The notes under the pieces are model-generated. The model searched no databases. It saw only the letters and a list, made by a program, of their open reading frames with translations, and was not told where the DNA came from. 64,000 nt of DNA, taken from contig CM063499.1 of NCBI GenBank assembly GCA_032207245.1, forward strand, positions 77,001,066 to 77,065,065. The letters run 5' to 3'. The stretch is from Pardosa pseudoannulata. Taxonomy: Eukaryota; Arthropoda; Arachnida; Araneae; Lycosidae. Positions 11,176 to 22,427 of this stretch are shown here, one piece after another. Position 1 is the stretch's first letter; every line of letters begins with the position of its first letter. Made by a program: the position numbers and the translations under genes.

Positions 11176-11280
11176 CGGTTAGAATCTATTGAATCATTGA
11201 ATCTTTATCATGCAGTTTTTAGAAATCTCACATGCAAAGTGATTGAGAACTTTAATGGTCATAATTCATTCTGTTATCAT

Positions 11281-11794
11281 CATGGTTTCCGCTTAATGGG
11301 TGGGTAAATGTATATTATTCTGGTTTTTTCTTAAATTGTAGATTAAAATTTTATTAATATAATAATAATTATTTTTTAATAAAAATTAGTTAAGATTTTT
11401 GCACAAAATATAAGTTTACCTCTAGGGATATTGTGCATAAACATTATACTGTTATCATATTTGGCTATTATTCATGGTCACCTGGATAATACCAAAGTAC
11501 CCTGAATTCAAATTGGAAACATTTTGATTGAAAAATTGCTATATGATTAAACTTAGGTATGTAGATACAACAATTTATTTTTATGTATGTGAGTTTATTA
11601 ACACTTATAAAGTAAGTTTATAGTTTATGATAAAATTCCTGTAATTTCTCAAAAAGCATATATTTTATTTGTATTTACATCAGAAGTTTTATTCATATAT
11701 ACTTTAACAAAAGTGTTTTAAAGTTATGGAAAATGATCTGCTAAAATCAGGGAAAGTCATGGATTTGAAAGATTTTATTTTGGCAGATACCCTG
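11281..11794. mobile_element. Family X element, internally shortened (copy A)
   Basis: The ends are CATGGTTTCC and GATACCCTG with a perfect 6-bp duplication TATCAT (11275-11280 and 11795-11800). About 200 bp present in the full-length member at 3260 are missing just inside the left end. It is shared with copy B (33562-34068), so this insertion predates the split. Confidence 0.85.
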
Positions 11795-12261
11795 TATCAT
11801 AAAAATTTGTGACCGCAAAAAACAATGAGGAATAAGGAAGATGTTCAGGCAGCAGTCTGATCATGATTCACTACATTCCCTTGATTCATTACACCCCTAT
11901 AAAAAATTCATTTTAAAAATGTTTCACTATTTTAAAATAATGAAATATTAAGCCATTTATGAGTCTTTAATTAGTTTTCCTGTTTTATACCTGATAATAC
12001 TCTGGGGAAGGAAGAAATTAGCACTTCTTTTGTATAAAAATCAATTTAGATAATAAATGAGAACAACTTCTTTTATGACACTCACCTCTACTTGCTTTTG
12101 TTTGAAAACTCATTTTTTTAAACATATAGACCTTGTGGCCTAAGAGTTTGAATTTTTTAAGTAAAGCATTTTATTTTCTTATCTTCAAAATGCGTATTTA
12201 TCAAAATCTGTTTTGAAATTATTTATCATTTTCTATGTTTTATTTTTTTATTATTTTGCAG

Positions 12262-12360
12262 AATTCTGCTGAAGAATTGGAAAATGAGCTTCAAGCAACT
12301 AAGAAACTATTAAAAGATACAAAACTTGAAATTGAAAATAAAGCTTCAGATCTCCATGAG
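12262..12360 (+). CDS. Coiled-coil protein, exon 4 (copy A)
   Basis: This 99-bp exon, phase 0 to 0, encodes 33 residues (NSAEELENELQATKKL to ENKASDLHE). The acceptor TTTTGCAG is strong. The donor is GTTTTT, a weak site. If it is not used, the frame reads on for 21 codons to a stop, giving a truncated isoform. The exon and donor are identical in copy B (34534-34632). Confidence 0.8.
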
Positions 12361-13493
12361 GTTTTTAAAATTTTATTTGACTTTTTTCCAGATGTATTAA
12401 TATCTATGCAAGTTGCAAGATTTTAATCTAGTGTTTTTATACTTTAAATTTACTATTTTGTAAACTTGTTCTGTTTATGGTAATTCAATCTTAAGGTATG
12501 TAAGTTTTAAAAAACGTTAAGATTTTAATACATATTTCATTGCACGCGGATTCTTTCCTGATTTATGAAATGACGGCCATATTGGATTTCTTTTGTGCAA
12601 ATATGGCGAACATTTTTATAGTCTACACAGATTGCCAGCTTAAGTAAAAATAAGAATTACAAACATTTTCAGTTAAATCGTTCACCATACTGAGGTTTAG
12701 GAAGTGGTCAGATTTCCAATACAGTTTAACTCCCTCAACAAACGTTGTCTTTAAGAAGATAAAAATTCTGTAGAAGAGCCTGTGCAACATTGTGTAAGCT
12801 AGAATGTAACAACAAGAAGGCCAAGGCAACTAAGTACGAAGAGAGAGAGGTCTAAGGAGATTTGGTAGGGGAATCCCCCTATTCAGTATATGTTTTTCTT
12901 TTCTTCATTTTACAGGCTTATTTTGATGAATTTAATTCTTTTATCAGCCAATTTAAATTGTTTTACTGTCAGTTTTTTCATTTCAAATCATTTGTTGTTA
13001 TGTATTGTAACTTTATTGCGTTTAGCTTTTATATATCAAATAGTTTGTATTTTTATTTTTTACGTACTATCCCTCTGCACTTAAGCTTATACATAGTTGA
13101 TAATTTATATTTTTGTCTGTTTGTACTTTTCTGTTTTTAATACTGATAATTTTAGCTCATCTTGTGATCTTTTTATGACACTTTTATCTGTTAACTTTTT
13201 ATCATCTTTTACTAAATAACCTGAAATCACAGTCTTTGTGTTTGGCTTTGTTCAATCTCAAGCTTGGTGCTTATGTCCTTTAAAAGGACCTTGCCCTGTT
13301 AAACTCAAACCAACCCTTCAATGTGCTATAAAACATGTGTCCAGAGATGTACATAAATTAACACAGATCAACTTTGATCATCGTTATTATTTTCTATTAA
13401 AAATGAAATCATTAAACATGATCAAAATAATTTGGGTGTTGAAGTAGTATTAATTAATCATAATCTACATCCCCCAAGAAAATTTAATTAACA

Positions 13494-13497
<4 letters not shown>

Positions 13498-13533
<36 letters not shown>
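13498..13533. repeat. (TA)n microsatellite
   Basis: An uninterrupted AT tract of about 36 bases that is nearly absent from copy B at the same place (35805), so it has expanded or contracted between the copies. Confidence 0.9.
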
Positions 13534-13536
<3 letters not shown>

Positions 13537-13573
13537 AATATGCACACACATATATGTACATAGATATTTATTA

Positions 13574-14475
13574 CAGTGAAACCTCTCTGAGCGGCCACCC
13601 CTCCGTACCAAGAATATTTGGCCGCTGTGAAGGGTTTTATTTACTATTATAAGATAATTACTATAATGCATAATATAAACAAGTCTGACATATATTCTTT
13701 ATGTAAATGAAATTTTAACTTATCTAAAGAGAAAATAGTACTTTATTTCATGCTCCTTTACATAAAAAAAGGCTACAATTTGTTTCTGTTTGTTCTGTAG
13801 TCTTTGTACTCCTTCAAAATCAAATTCTTTTCTTTAATGACTTTGTATTTCCTTTCTTCTGCAGTTAAATAATTCAGCTAACTTTCTTGCTGATTTGCCA
13901 TTCTCATATTCATGCAGAGCTTCAATACTCTGTTGGAGATCTAGAAAAACGCATTTCGACATCGTTGCAACTCAGATCACTGACCAACTAATGAAATGAA
14001 ACTGGAGTGAATGACATTTTTGCTGACAAAGGTGCAATTCTTCCTTAACTTTACCGATTGGAATTCCAAACAAAAGCCCTAGGACACCTTCAACGCTTGA
14101 TTGTCCAGTTCCTCTCTCAGTTTCAATAGATGATGCAATAGGGATTCCCTGTCTGAAGGGTATGGGGAGAATACAAAAGAGATAACAGATTTAATCTTCC
14201 TTAGAAAGAGGGATTGGGATTGTGGGAATGGAATCAAATTATTCCTTTGCCTTATATCCGACCATAAACTTAACCTTGAGTTTTTTCACTCAAAATTAAA
14301 GCATGAAGTGAGTAGAATTTCCCGAAAAATGAATGAGGCAATCCCACTTTGCCTTTTAGAGGAGGTCAGATGGCTGCTGATACAGGTTATTTTACCATTA
14401 GGTCTATGAATCGAAAAATCTGTGCCATGAAAAATTGGCCTTTTAGAAGGGTGGCCGCTCGGAGAAGTTTTACTG
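13574..14475 (-). mobile_element. Tigger-like (pogo) element with long terminal inverted repeats
   Basis: The left end CAGTGAAACCTCTCTGAGC and the right end, read inverted (CAGTAAAACTTCTCCGAGC), form inverted repeats of about 28 bp flanked by TA on both sides. On the minus strand, around 13770-13960, decayed frames contain GKSARKLAELFN, typical of the pogo/Tigger helix-turn-helix domain. The transposase is broken. Copy B holds the same element with its right end deleted (35852-36742). Confidence 0.8.
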
Positions 14476-14538
14476 TATTTATATTGTATAAATCATAATT
14501 ACTTTTTTTCAAATGACAGTCACACTTTATGTTTGTAT

Positions 14539-15272
14539 CAGGCTTGCAATTCCGTCACTTTTCTCACCTTTAGTCACTTATTTTACAATTGATCACTTTT
14601 AGTCACTTTTTTTAAGTAAAATGTCACTTTTAGTCACTTTTTTCATGGTGTATCACAGCAAAAGTCTGCTGTTGAAAAAAGAAAATCTGAATTAATAACA
14701 AAATATTTTAATAAAAGACCATAAATGTGATGCTCTAATCTTATTTTTCTTATTAAAATGTAATTAGTCATATGGTTTCTAGAATTGAGTGATTTTAAAA
14801 AGTCGTAAAGAAGTTCCTGAAATCTACATTTGTACTGAAATGTGCATTTAATACATTAAAGTAATTTACGTCAAAGCACACATTTCTCTTTTTCTTCACA
14901 ATTTTTGTTAGATACTCTAATCTATGTACATATTTCAAAACATCATTAATATATACAGAAAATTGTGATTATAAAATTAATGTATTGTATGTATTCAAAT
15001 CTAATTTATAGATTTTCTTGAATAAAAAGCAATGTTGAGTTGTGTTAAACAAAATTTTTAACCTTTTTGTATTCGACGCTAAAATCATGTCTTGCATGAA
15101 TCATTTGATTTAGAGTTAAAATGAATAGAAAAATCTTAATAATAGCATCTGTAATCAAGAGGAGAAAAAAAATCGCTTTTTTTCCAATGTTTAGTCTTTT
15201 TTTAGTCACTTATTCTGCATTATTTGTCACTTTTCTCACCTTTTTGAAAGTACATCAGCAGTTGCAAGCCTG
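14539..15272. mobile_element. Family Y element (copy A)
   Basis: The inverted ends are CAGGCTTGCAA and TTGCAAGCCTG, flanked by a perfect 6-bp duplication TTGTAT (14533-14538 and 15273-15278). The motif AGTCACTTTT is repeated inside both ends. The open frame at 15121-15303 is AT-rich and not convincing as a gene. In copy B all but the last 72 bp of this insertion is deleted. Confidence 0.8.
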
Positions 15273-15517
15273 TTGTATTTCTTTTTACAGTACAATTAAT
15301 TAATATTAAATAAATATTAATTATTTCTCTCTATATAAATAACAGAAGATAATTGTAATTTCTTGCATGTAATGTTTTGAATAAAATTCCCACCACCTGA
15401 ATTTTTGCTTAAGTATAAAGGAGCTTTCTTTTAACATTCAGATGAGTAGAAAATAATTTTAATAATGTTAATGTAGGTGCATTTCCATTAATTCATGATT
15501 TTTGTGTGGGGTTTTAG

Positions 15518-15649
15518 TCTAAAGATGCACATTTGATGTTTGAAGAGATGCAACGTCTTTCATCATTGCTGCAAACTACAAAAGAAGTGTTTGAAAGCTT
15601 AAAAGAATCTATTCCTGTTGTGTCTGCTGGAGGTGATAACACAGTTAAG
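15518..15649 (+). CDS. Coiled-coil protein, exon 5 (copy A)
   Basis: This 132-bp exon, phase 0 to 0, encodes 44 residues. The first part (SKDAHLMFEEMQRL) is helical. The end (SIPVVSAGGDNTVK) is Gly/Pro-containing and likely a break in the coiled coil. The acceptor is GGTTTTAG and the donor GTAAGT. Copy B differs by one residue (E to Q). Confidence 0.88.
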
Positions 15650-16069
15650 GTAAGTGGTGTGTTTATTTTTCAAAATTAAATATGAAGTTATAAATGTTAT
15701 AGTTGCATTTTTCAAAGTTTTATATATTTCAGAAACTTTTATGTATGTCGGTTGTTTAAGAATGTGCAATAATTTAATCCAAGTTTTATAAATAATCTAA
15801 AGTTTATTAATGAATAAATAAAAATAGAGTATAGACATGGAAAAATACCAATAATGTTCAAATGATACTTCATAGCACTTTTTCTTATAAATCTGTTAAA
15901 ATCCCCCCTAGTTTTAATGTATTACATATTGTTTGAAAAGCTAAGATTTAGTGCTATACTGAAATAACTTTTTTACATGCTTGAAAGCTTCATATTTGAT
16001 TTCATATATTTATTACCACTTTTTTTAAAATTTTTCCATAATTTTCAATGTATTTCAAACACCTTACTA

Positions 16070-16262
16070 GAAGACAATCTGGATATTTTCTGTTTTTCTA
16101 CATTTTAGTTTTTGTTTATGTTTTATTGGATGCAATTTAGAACAGTATAGTAAGTTCTTTATATAATGGTCAATTAGACCGAGACTTCTTAAAACTAATT
16201 CTAAACAGCTACAAACATCTATTTCAGCAGTGGAATTAAAATCTAAATGCTCTAACACCAAA
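16070..16262 (-). repeat. tRNA-type SINE, old copy
   Basis: On the minus strand the sequence follows the pattern of the SINE at 63800-63965 (B-box region, CAGCTAC, GAGACCG, then AGAGCAT in order). It is diverged and shared with copy B (37605-37806). A 64-codon minus frame here is only the SINE read as protein. Confidence 0.5.
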
Positions 16263-16556
16263 CTGCAGCACTATATCTGTTTATCAATAATATAGCTTTT
16301 TTGTTAATATTGTGTTTTCTCTATATTTATTTATGTAATAAAACCTCTTCATAGTCTATAGCAACCTTATTATTATATATCATCAAACAGGAAAAATAAT
16401 CATTTACAAAATAAAAAGAATTTCAATATTTTTTACAAAAGAAAAAAAAATGTACTTTAGCAAAGATTGTGTTAATTACATATCACATGTAATGCTAATA
16501 TATGTTAATTATATGTTGTGTTATTAAACATATGAAAAAATATTGGGACTACTTAA

Positions 16557-17700
16557 GAATTGAATACCCCCTTCTATTTTTGGCGGTTTTTTAATGGCGC
16601 CAACTCCTTCGCGCCGAGATACCGGAAGGCTGACGTTTTGAACGGGAGCGGATTTCAGCGTGACTAAAATAACTGACTTATTTTACGGTGAAATAATATA
16701 CTAATTTTGCAATTAATGGCAAAAAAGTTGAAAATTGCATAAAATGATATTTACATTAATACAAATTTTCTATTTTCATGTTATTATTATTATTTTTTTT
16801 AATAATAATTGGTTGTTAATTTTAAAACATTAAAAATTGATTATTTTTGTTTATTAATATTCTTAAAATATTTCCTTATTTTAAACACACAAAACAATTA
16901 AAAATTTCATTTTAAAAGATAACTCAGAAATAAAAAAATAAAACATATGCAATGATTTTTTAAAATTTTCAAACAATATTAAAACGTTAGTACTTTCTAA
17001 TATTTTAAATAAATTTTTGATTTATCTAAAAAGTTTTTTAACCAAGGGAGGGCTCTGCCCCCTTGATCCCCCATAAATGTTATTACAAATAGTATAAAAA
17101 ATTATTAAAAATATATTTTTATATACATATGAAAATTAAAATAAATAAACACTAACTGCATCTAAAAAAATGCTTAAATCCACAACCGTTAAAAATAAAC
17201 ACATCAAAACCTTCCTTCATTCCACATGAAAAAGTTTACAATTAAAATAACATGAAATATCGCTTGAAATTAAAAAACATAAGCACTTTAGCTGTTGAAT
17301 GCACTTCCATCGGGTCGATATTTACGTTCGACCAGATATATATCATTCTTACACACCAAACATTCATATTTATTACTGATAAGCCCCTCATTCACACACA
17401 CAAAAGCAAAACAGAAGTGCATCAAACAATATCATCAGTTGAAAATGGCAAAAAACGAGTCTAACAAGTTTGAATGTTGCGTTAAAAGTACCGTTAACCA
17501 CAGAACCAATAAAAATCAGGCGCATTTAAACACAGAACCAATAGAAATTAGGCGCATTAAAACGTAACGAAAGAGTTACATAAGAAGAGCAGGCTCTGAA
17601 ATGAACATAAGCTAAAAAATAACACAGCGAGGAGAGGAGAAAGCAGCCTGAGTTACCATACTTGGCGTTTTATCGCCAGTTGGCAGGGGGAACCCAATTC
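16557..17700. mobile_element. TTAA-flanked inverted-repeat element (copy A)
   Basis: It is bounded by TTAA at 16553-16556 and 17701-17704. In copy B the ends form a perfect 17-bp inverted repeat, ACTTAAGAATTGGGTTC. In copy A the left end has mutated. The inside holds an unusual G/C block (GGGAGGGCTCTGCCCCC) in otherwise AT-rich DNA at about 17045-17072. The TTAA target points to piggyBac or Kolobok. No transposase is visible; the ORFs at 17252-17567 look fortuitous. Confidence 0.65.
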
Positions 17701-18223
17701 TTAAGTCAACCTGAAATATCAATTAGTAACAAATAAAATGTTGAAAGTAATTACTTATAAAGAATTCAGTAATTGAGAATTTTTAAATGGAAATGAAAGT
17801 ATTACAATTATATTTTCTTTAATACTATTAAAGCAATTGTTTTTGGTCTAGATCATTTTAAAAATAATGTTCTCATAGAGCTTCATTGGTTAGGAGTAGA
17901 GCCATACTTTACTGTTTTTTTTCCTTTTGCTGAAAGAAGTCTTGCTAGTGCTTATTGCTCCTCCATAGTGTTCTTTCAAAGTGTAATAACATGATTTAAA
18001 CTAGGAGTAACACATGCTACAAGTATGTAGGCTTACCAAGTTTCTCTTGTATATAAGTATAAGATATAAGTATTGTATATAAGCAGTTACGCCTTCAATT
18101 AAGCTGATTTCACTGTATGTATGAAACATATTCACAATTTGTACTACATATTAAAACAAATTTCTTTCTCAAACTTTGTAAATTTTTAAATATAAACCTT
18201 AATATATTGATATTTATTTCTAG

Positions 18224-18343
18224 CCAGCAGAATTAGGTGGTGTTGGAAATGATATTCTGACAGCTGTAAAAGAAACCAAGAACCATTTATTAGAACTCAA
18301 AGACCTATATAAAGCTTTCCTAGAAGAACAAAAAGGGATACAA
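18224..18343 (+). CDS. Coiled-coil protein, exon 6 (copy A)
   Basis: This 120-bp exon, phase 0 to 0, encodes 40 residues (PAELGGVGNDILTAVKETKN to KAFLEEQKGIQ). The acceptor is TTTCTAG. The donor GTACAT is weak. Reading on would add 18 residues and a stop. Copy B has two residue changes (G to E, A to V), the most diverged of the exons. Only 125 bp separate it from the next exon. Confidence 0.85.
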
Positions 18344-18468
18344 GTACATCCAAAGAAAAATAATATAGTAATTTACATTTTCTCATCTTTTATTTAGTAT
18401 GCTTCATCTTTTTTTCCCATAAGTTATTAAATTTATCAAATTATTTATTATTTTTCTCTTAATTTCAG

Positions 18469-18596
18469 GAGAAACAGTTTCAAAAGTTAGAGGAATTATA
18501 CAGCGAAACAGTGAAAGAAAATGAAGCCCTAAAAGTAGAAGTGGAAGAACTGAAAAATGCCAGTTTGGCTAGTTCAGTGGCAAAAAGGTCTGAAAG
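18469..18596 (+). CDS. Coiled-coil protein, exon 7 (copy A)
   Basis: This 128-bp exon encodes EKQFQKLEELYSETVKENEA and ends in KRSE plus two bases of a split Ser codon. It is strongly heptad-like (L and V every 3-4 residues). The acceptor is ATTTCAG and the donor GTAAAA. It is identical in copy B (40028-40155). Confidence 0.88.
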
Positions 18597-19395
18597 GTAA
18601 AATTTAAGGATTAATAGTCATTTATTGAATGTATGTACAGTTCTTTAATTATTAAAAATGCAAATTTTTTAATTCCACTTAATTAATTAAACTCTTATTG
18701 AAATATTTTGAGATTGCATATTTTATTTACCTTTTCCTGTGTTTGTCACAATAAACAATGTATTTCAGAATCAGTATGAGTCTACTTATGGTATGACAAT
18801 TATTAAAAAGATTTGATGTCTTATTTGAAATGTGTATCATATATTTGAAGTATCTTTATTATAACTGGAAATAATTTTAAGATTAACTTTTAGGTTTAAA
18901 AACTATTCATACTTAATTATTATAGTATCTCTCCTGATATTGTTATTTCATAAATTATTAAAGTATTCTGTTTTACTGAGAATAAGAGACTGGCTATGAC
19001 TTCTATTTTTGAAATAAGAGAGTAATTTTTTCCTAAAATACAACACTAAATTTTATGCCTAGTAGATCCTATTTTTGTCTTTCTTTTTTAACATTAATCT
19101 TCAAAATATTTTGTAATTTGTTCAGATTTTTAATAAATATAATTGCATCTAAATGAACTTCAAGGAATAAATATAATACTTAGATTTTAATAGTCTCATA
19201 CTAATAATTAGGCAACATTTACATTATTTAAGCTAAATTGCTCAAAATTTTATGATGAACATTATCAAAAATTTTTTAAAAAGGTTTTTAATTGAAATGA
19301 AAATTTACATTTCAATTTTGTTGTGTATATAACTGGAAAAAAAAGAGACCTGGAAAATTAAAATAAAATAAAAATTAAGGAAATAATCTTCAGTG

Positions 19396-19396
<1 letters not shown>

Positions 19397-19444
<48 letters not shown>
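19397..19444. repeat. (TA)n microsatellite
   Basis: Uninterrupted AT tract within the 3.25-kb intron between exons 7 and 8. Copy B lacks it as part of a deletion that removes about 1.36 kb (18690-20045 in copy A). The rest of that intron stretch shows no element I recognise. Confidence 0.9.
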
Positions 19445-19447
<3 letters not shown>

Positions 19448-20418
19448 TCTATTCATTAATTTTTAGGTTTTCATCTTCTACTACAGGAGATAAATATGTC
19501 ATTTACATGAAAATTTTCATTAATTTTTTTTTAATTTTCTCAAATTTGTCAAATTTTACTTAAGGGAAGGGTCTAAAGACTTTGTCTAAGAATGCTAAAT
19601 TTTACATGTGATAACTTATTTTTTTCTTGTCACATATTCATCAAATTATAATGAAATTTTTACCAACAAATGCTTGAACAGTTCAAAATATATATTTTTT
19701 TTTCACTAGAAAATAAATTTGAATGCTAAAAAATATGGATAAGTTTGATTTATATTTTAAAATCCAACTTGCTAAATGAGTGACAGCTGTGTTTGGCATA
19801 AATATATCTATCTGTTTTGCCAGTTGTATTAGAAAAAAGTTATAATTTACATGCTATTATTTTGTAAAAGTGTATGATAACATCCTTAACCTATCTGTAT
19901 GACTTTATTATTAGATAAATTTTGAAATTATTTATTAGATAAATTTTGAAATGTGTTTGTACTTTGTATTGCATTTTTAATTTCATATTTAAAATCTAAG
20001 CAAGACCTTAAAAAAAATGTGAACAGTTCATTTCCATAGTCAATCGTTTTTACATATTTTACCTCATTATAAGTTTGAAGTAAGAGAATATATAACATTA
20101 AAGACAAATGTAGAACTTGGAACTTGATATGCAATATTTGTTTAAGGTTTATATGCAGCTAAATAAAATTTGCATCTTTGCATTTATTATAAATAACTCA
20201 AACATTTTTAAAAATGGCTCTCATTGATACCAATAAAATATTGACAGCTTAAAGTTGCTGAAGACATGCTTAAATAGCTTAAGCACATCTGTCAACTTTT
20301 ATGTATTACTCATAAGATTACATTTTTCATCCATTCTTTGTAGTCTTTATGTCTAAACTAAGATCGATGTATCTATTCATATTCTACTGATTCGTATCTA
20401 TTCATTCATTCTAATGTA

Positions 20419-20550
20419 CATGGTTTCCGCGCACCTGGAAAGTCATAGAAAATCATGGATTTAGACAATGGATTAATTTTGTCATGGAAAGTCTTGATTT
20501 TTCAAGTAAAATGAGTAAAAGTCATGGAAAGTCATGAATCTGCTAAACTA
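20419..20550. mobile_element. Family X fragment (left end only)
   Basis: The first ~130 bp of family X (CATGGTTTCCGCGCACCTGG and the AAAGTCATGG repeats), ending abruptly. At this point copy B instead carries about 800 bp of unrelated AT-rich DNA (40560-41360). Confidence 0.75.
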
Positions 20551-21194
20551 CATAAAGTTGTTTTCATAAACTTCAAATGCAGTATTTTTTAATAAAATGT
20601 TGAAACTTAAAATAGGATTTCTCATATTCTTAAAATATTTTGTTAAAAATTATTATGAATGCTTTTGATAGTATTTACTAGTAAATGACCTAAAAGCTTT
20701 AAATTTGGATAATTTTTAATGATGTTACACTCATAGTTAAATATAAAGGTAATGAAAATTTCTTAAAAATTCAATGTGTAGGATTTTGAAGGACCAAAAT
20801 TTTTACCAACTGTAAATTAAGCAAAGATTTTAGGTGTTTTACTAGTCCAGTGTGTAAGAAATGTGTTGTACCAAAAAATATTGAAATAATTTATTAAAAA
20901 ATTAGACCTTTTGAAAATCCCCAATTTTTTACTAAATTTTCTTTATTTGAAATTTTATAAAAACTTCTCCAGGAATAAATTTTTAAGTGCAATTTTCTAT
21001 GATGATATAAAAAATAAATCTAAAAATGCTAAAACATGAACTAGTTTCTACGTTTAAAGAAAAAAGTTCTCTGGACGCAGATGGATACCTTAAGAGGAAT
21101 AAAGAAAATTCTTTTGTTTCAGCCAGCGTAGTATTTTATGACTACTATTAAAGTCTTCACTACTAAAAAGGGGTTTAATTACTAATAAAAGTGT

Positions 21195-21767
21195 TTAACC
21201 CCTTCCGGTACGATTTAATAATAAAAAACTGTGCATGAAATAACCATTTACTTTTTATTTAAAAAACTTGTTTCATTTTACAATTCTTGCATATTCTTAA
21301 TTAAAATCCACTTTTTACATAGCGTTAAATAATATCAGAAACAGTAAAATTAAGAAAATATCAAAGCAAAACATTAATAAGGTATACAGATAATAGTCTT
21401 CAAGCTAGTGGTACTTTTCAAAACAAAGTGCAAAGGAATTCTTAATTGTTTACACCGCCAAGTAGTCTCACTTTTAATTTGATTCTTGTAACACACACGG
21501 CATCTCTTAGTAGGTTTTCTTTTATTCTGACTCATTAATTTGGCAATGACTTGTACCAAGAAATTCTAAGTAAACAATATGCAATAGTGACTTGTGATTT
21601 TCACAAGTGATAAAAGTGGTGACAAATGCAGTACACTAGAAATTTTAAACTAAATTATCATATTTAACAGTAACTTTAATCGCATGACGAGTGTAGCTCG
21701 TCATTGTGCAGTATGGAATGAAAAACTAATGATGAGCTAGACTCATCATTTTACCGGAAGGGGTTAA
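21195..21767. mobile_element. piggyBac-like element PB2, copy A only
   Basis: It lies between two TTAA sites with inverted ends CCCCTTCCGGTA and TACCGGAAGGGG, and has near-end hairpins (ATGACGAG...CTCGTCAT). Copy B has the intact single TTAA at 41993-41996, with both flanks continuous. It is therefore a recent and precise TTAA insertion, or precise excision. It encodes the remnant described at 21374. A second member is at 48798-49374. Confidence 0.88.
21374..21559 (-). pseudogene. piggyBac transposase C-terminal cysteine-rich remnant
   Basis: The 61-codon minus frame contains KRCRVCYKNQIKSETTWRC, the CxxC...C pattern of the piggyBac C-terminal zinc-binding domain. One base out of frame downstream, TGT TTT GAA AAG TAC CAC TAG gives CFEKYH and a stop, the usual end of this domain, so a frameshift separates the two. 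The catalytic DDD core is missing, and the element could not move itself. Confidence 0.8.
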
Positions 21768-21849
21768 AAGTAGATTGTTTATTCAGTTTTGGTACAAAGA
21801 TGTGCTTTAAAAATATTGAATTGGTGCATTTGTATATTATTTTTTTCAG

Positions 21850-21898
21850 TTACTTTGCTACTAATATGCCGTCTGATAATTTTACAAGAAAACTTCAG
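21850..21898 (+). CDS. Coiled-coil protein, exon 8 (copy A)
   Basis: This 49-bp exon completes the split Ser codon and encodes YFATNMPSDNFTRKLQ, less helical than its neighbours. The acceptor is TTTTTTCAG and the donor GTATGA. It ends in phase 0, so splicing to copy B exon 1 or directly to the exon at 47153 would both keep the frame. Copy B differs by one silent base. Confidence 0.85.
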
Positions 21899-22059
21899 GT
21901 ATGATTTTATTTTTTATTCTTCTTAATTTGATTCTTTTATTGTTGTTCTTTGCAAAGTTTTCTTCCTTCTACAAATTAATTGTTATAGAATTTCATAGAC
22001 TTTACAATTGTAATAATTCTGTCTTATGCATTAATATTGCAGATAATGATTTTATAAGT

Positions 22060-22205
22060 AGAGTTGCCATTTGGTACTAGAATCTGCAAGTTCAAATCCT
22101 GCTCCTAGCATGGATGTTTGTAGTCATTTGGAACTAAGGAATGTCTCATTCTAGTTAGCCCTTATGGTGCAAAAAATTGTAGTGCTCCAAGCCATCCAAA
22201 CCTTA
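22060..22205 (+). repeat. tRNA-type SINE
   Basis: The B-box GCAAGTTCAAATCCTGC is followed by CATGGATGTTTGTAG and the tail TAGCCCTTATGG...TAGTGCTCCAAGCCATCC. The tail and order match the minus-strand copies at 54789-54905 and 63800-63965. It is conserved in copy B (42285-42440). Confidence 0.7.
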
Positions 22206-22427
22206 TGTAATTATAAAGTAAAAGACTAATAATAATCAATAATCTGTAATGTTTTATCTGTATGCTTCAAAGATAAATATGAAATTTGTCTTCTATAATA
22301 TTTTATTTAGTGCTTTTTACTTTATTAAATAGGATTTAATAAAGATTTTTTTAAAATTTCATTTTATCTTCAAATAAATGGCTCAGTTTGGTTAAGATCA
22401 ATATAGGCAATTTTTGGCGGCTTAAAG

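Noticed and set aside
13574..15272. CRISPR-like or satellite array in the AGTCACTTTT repeats
   Set aside because: The spacing is irregular and the repeats are confined to the ends of family Y elements.
17045..17072. G/C block considered as a Helitron hairpin or a terminator
   Set aside because: It lies in the middle of the TTAA element and is not followed by CTRR; it reads better as an internal feature of that element.
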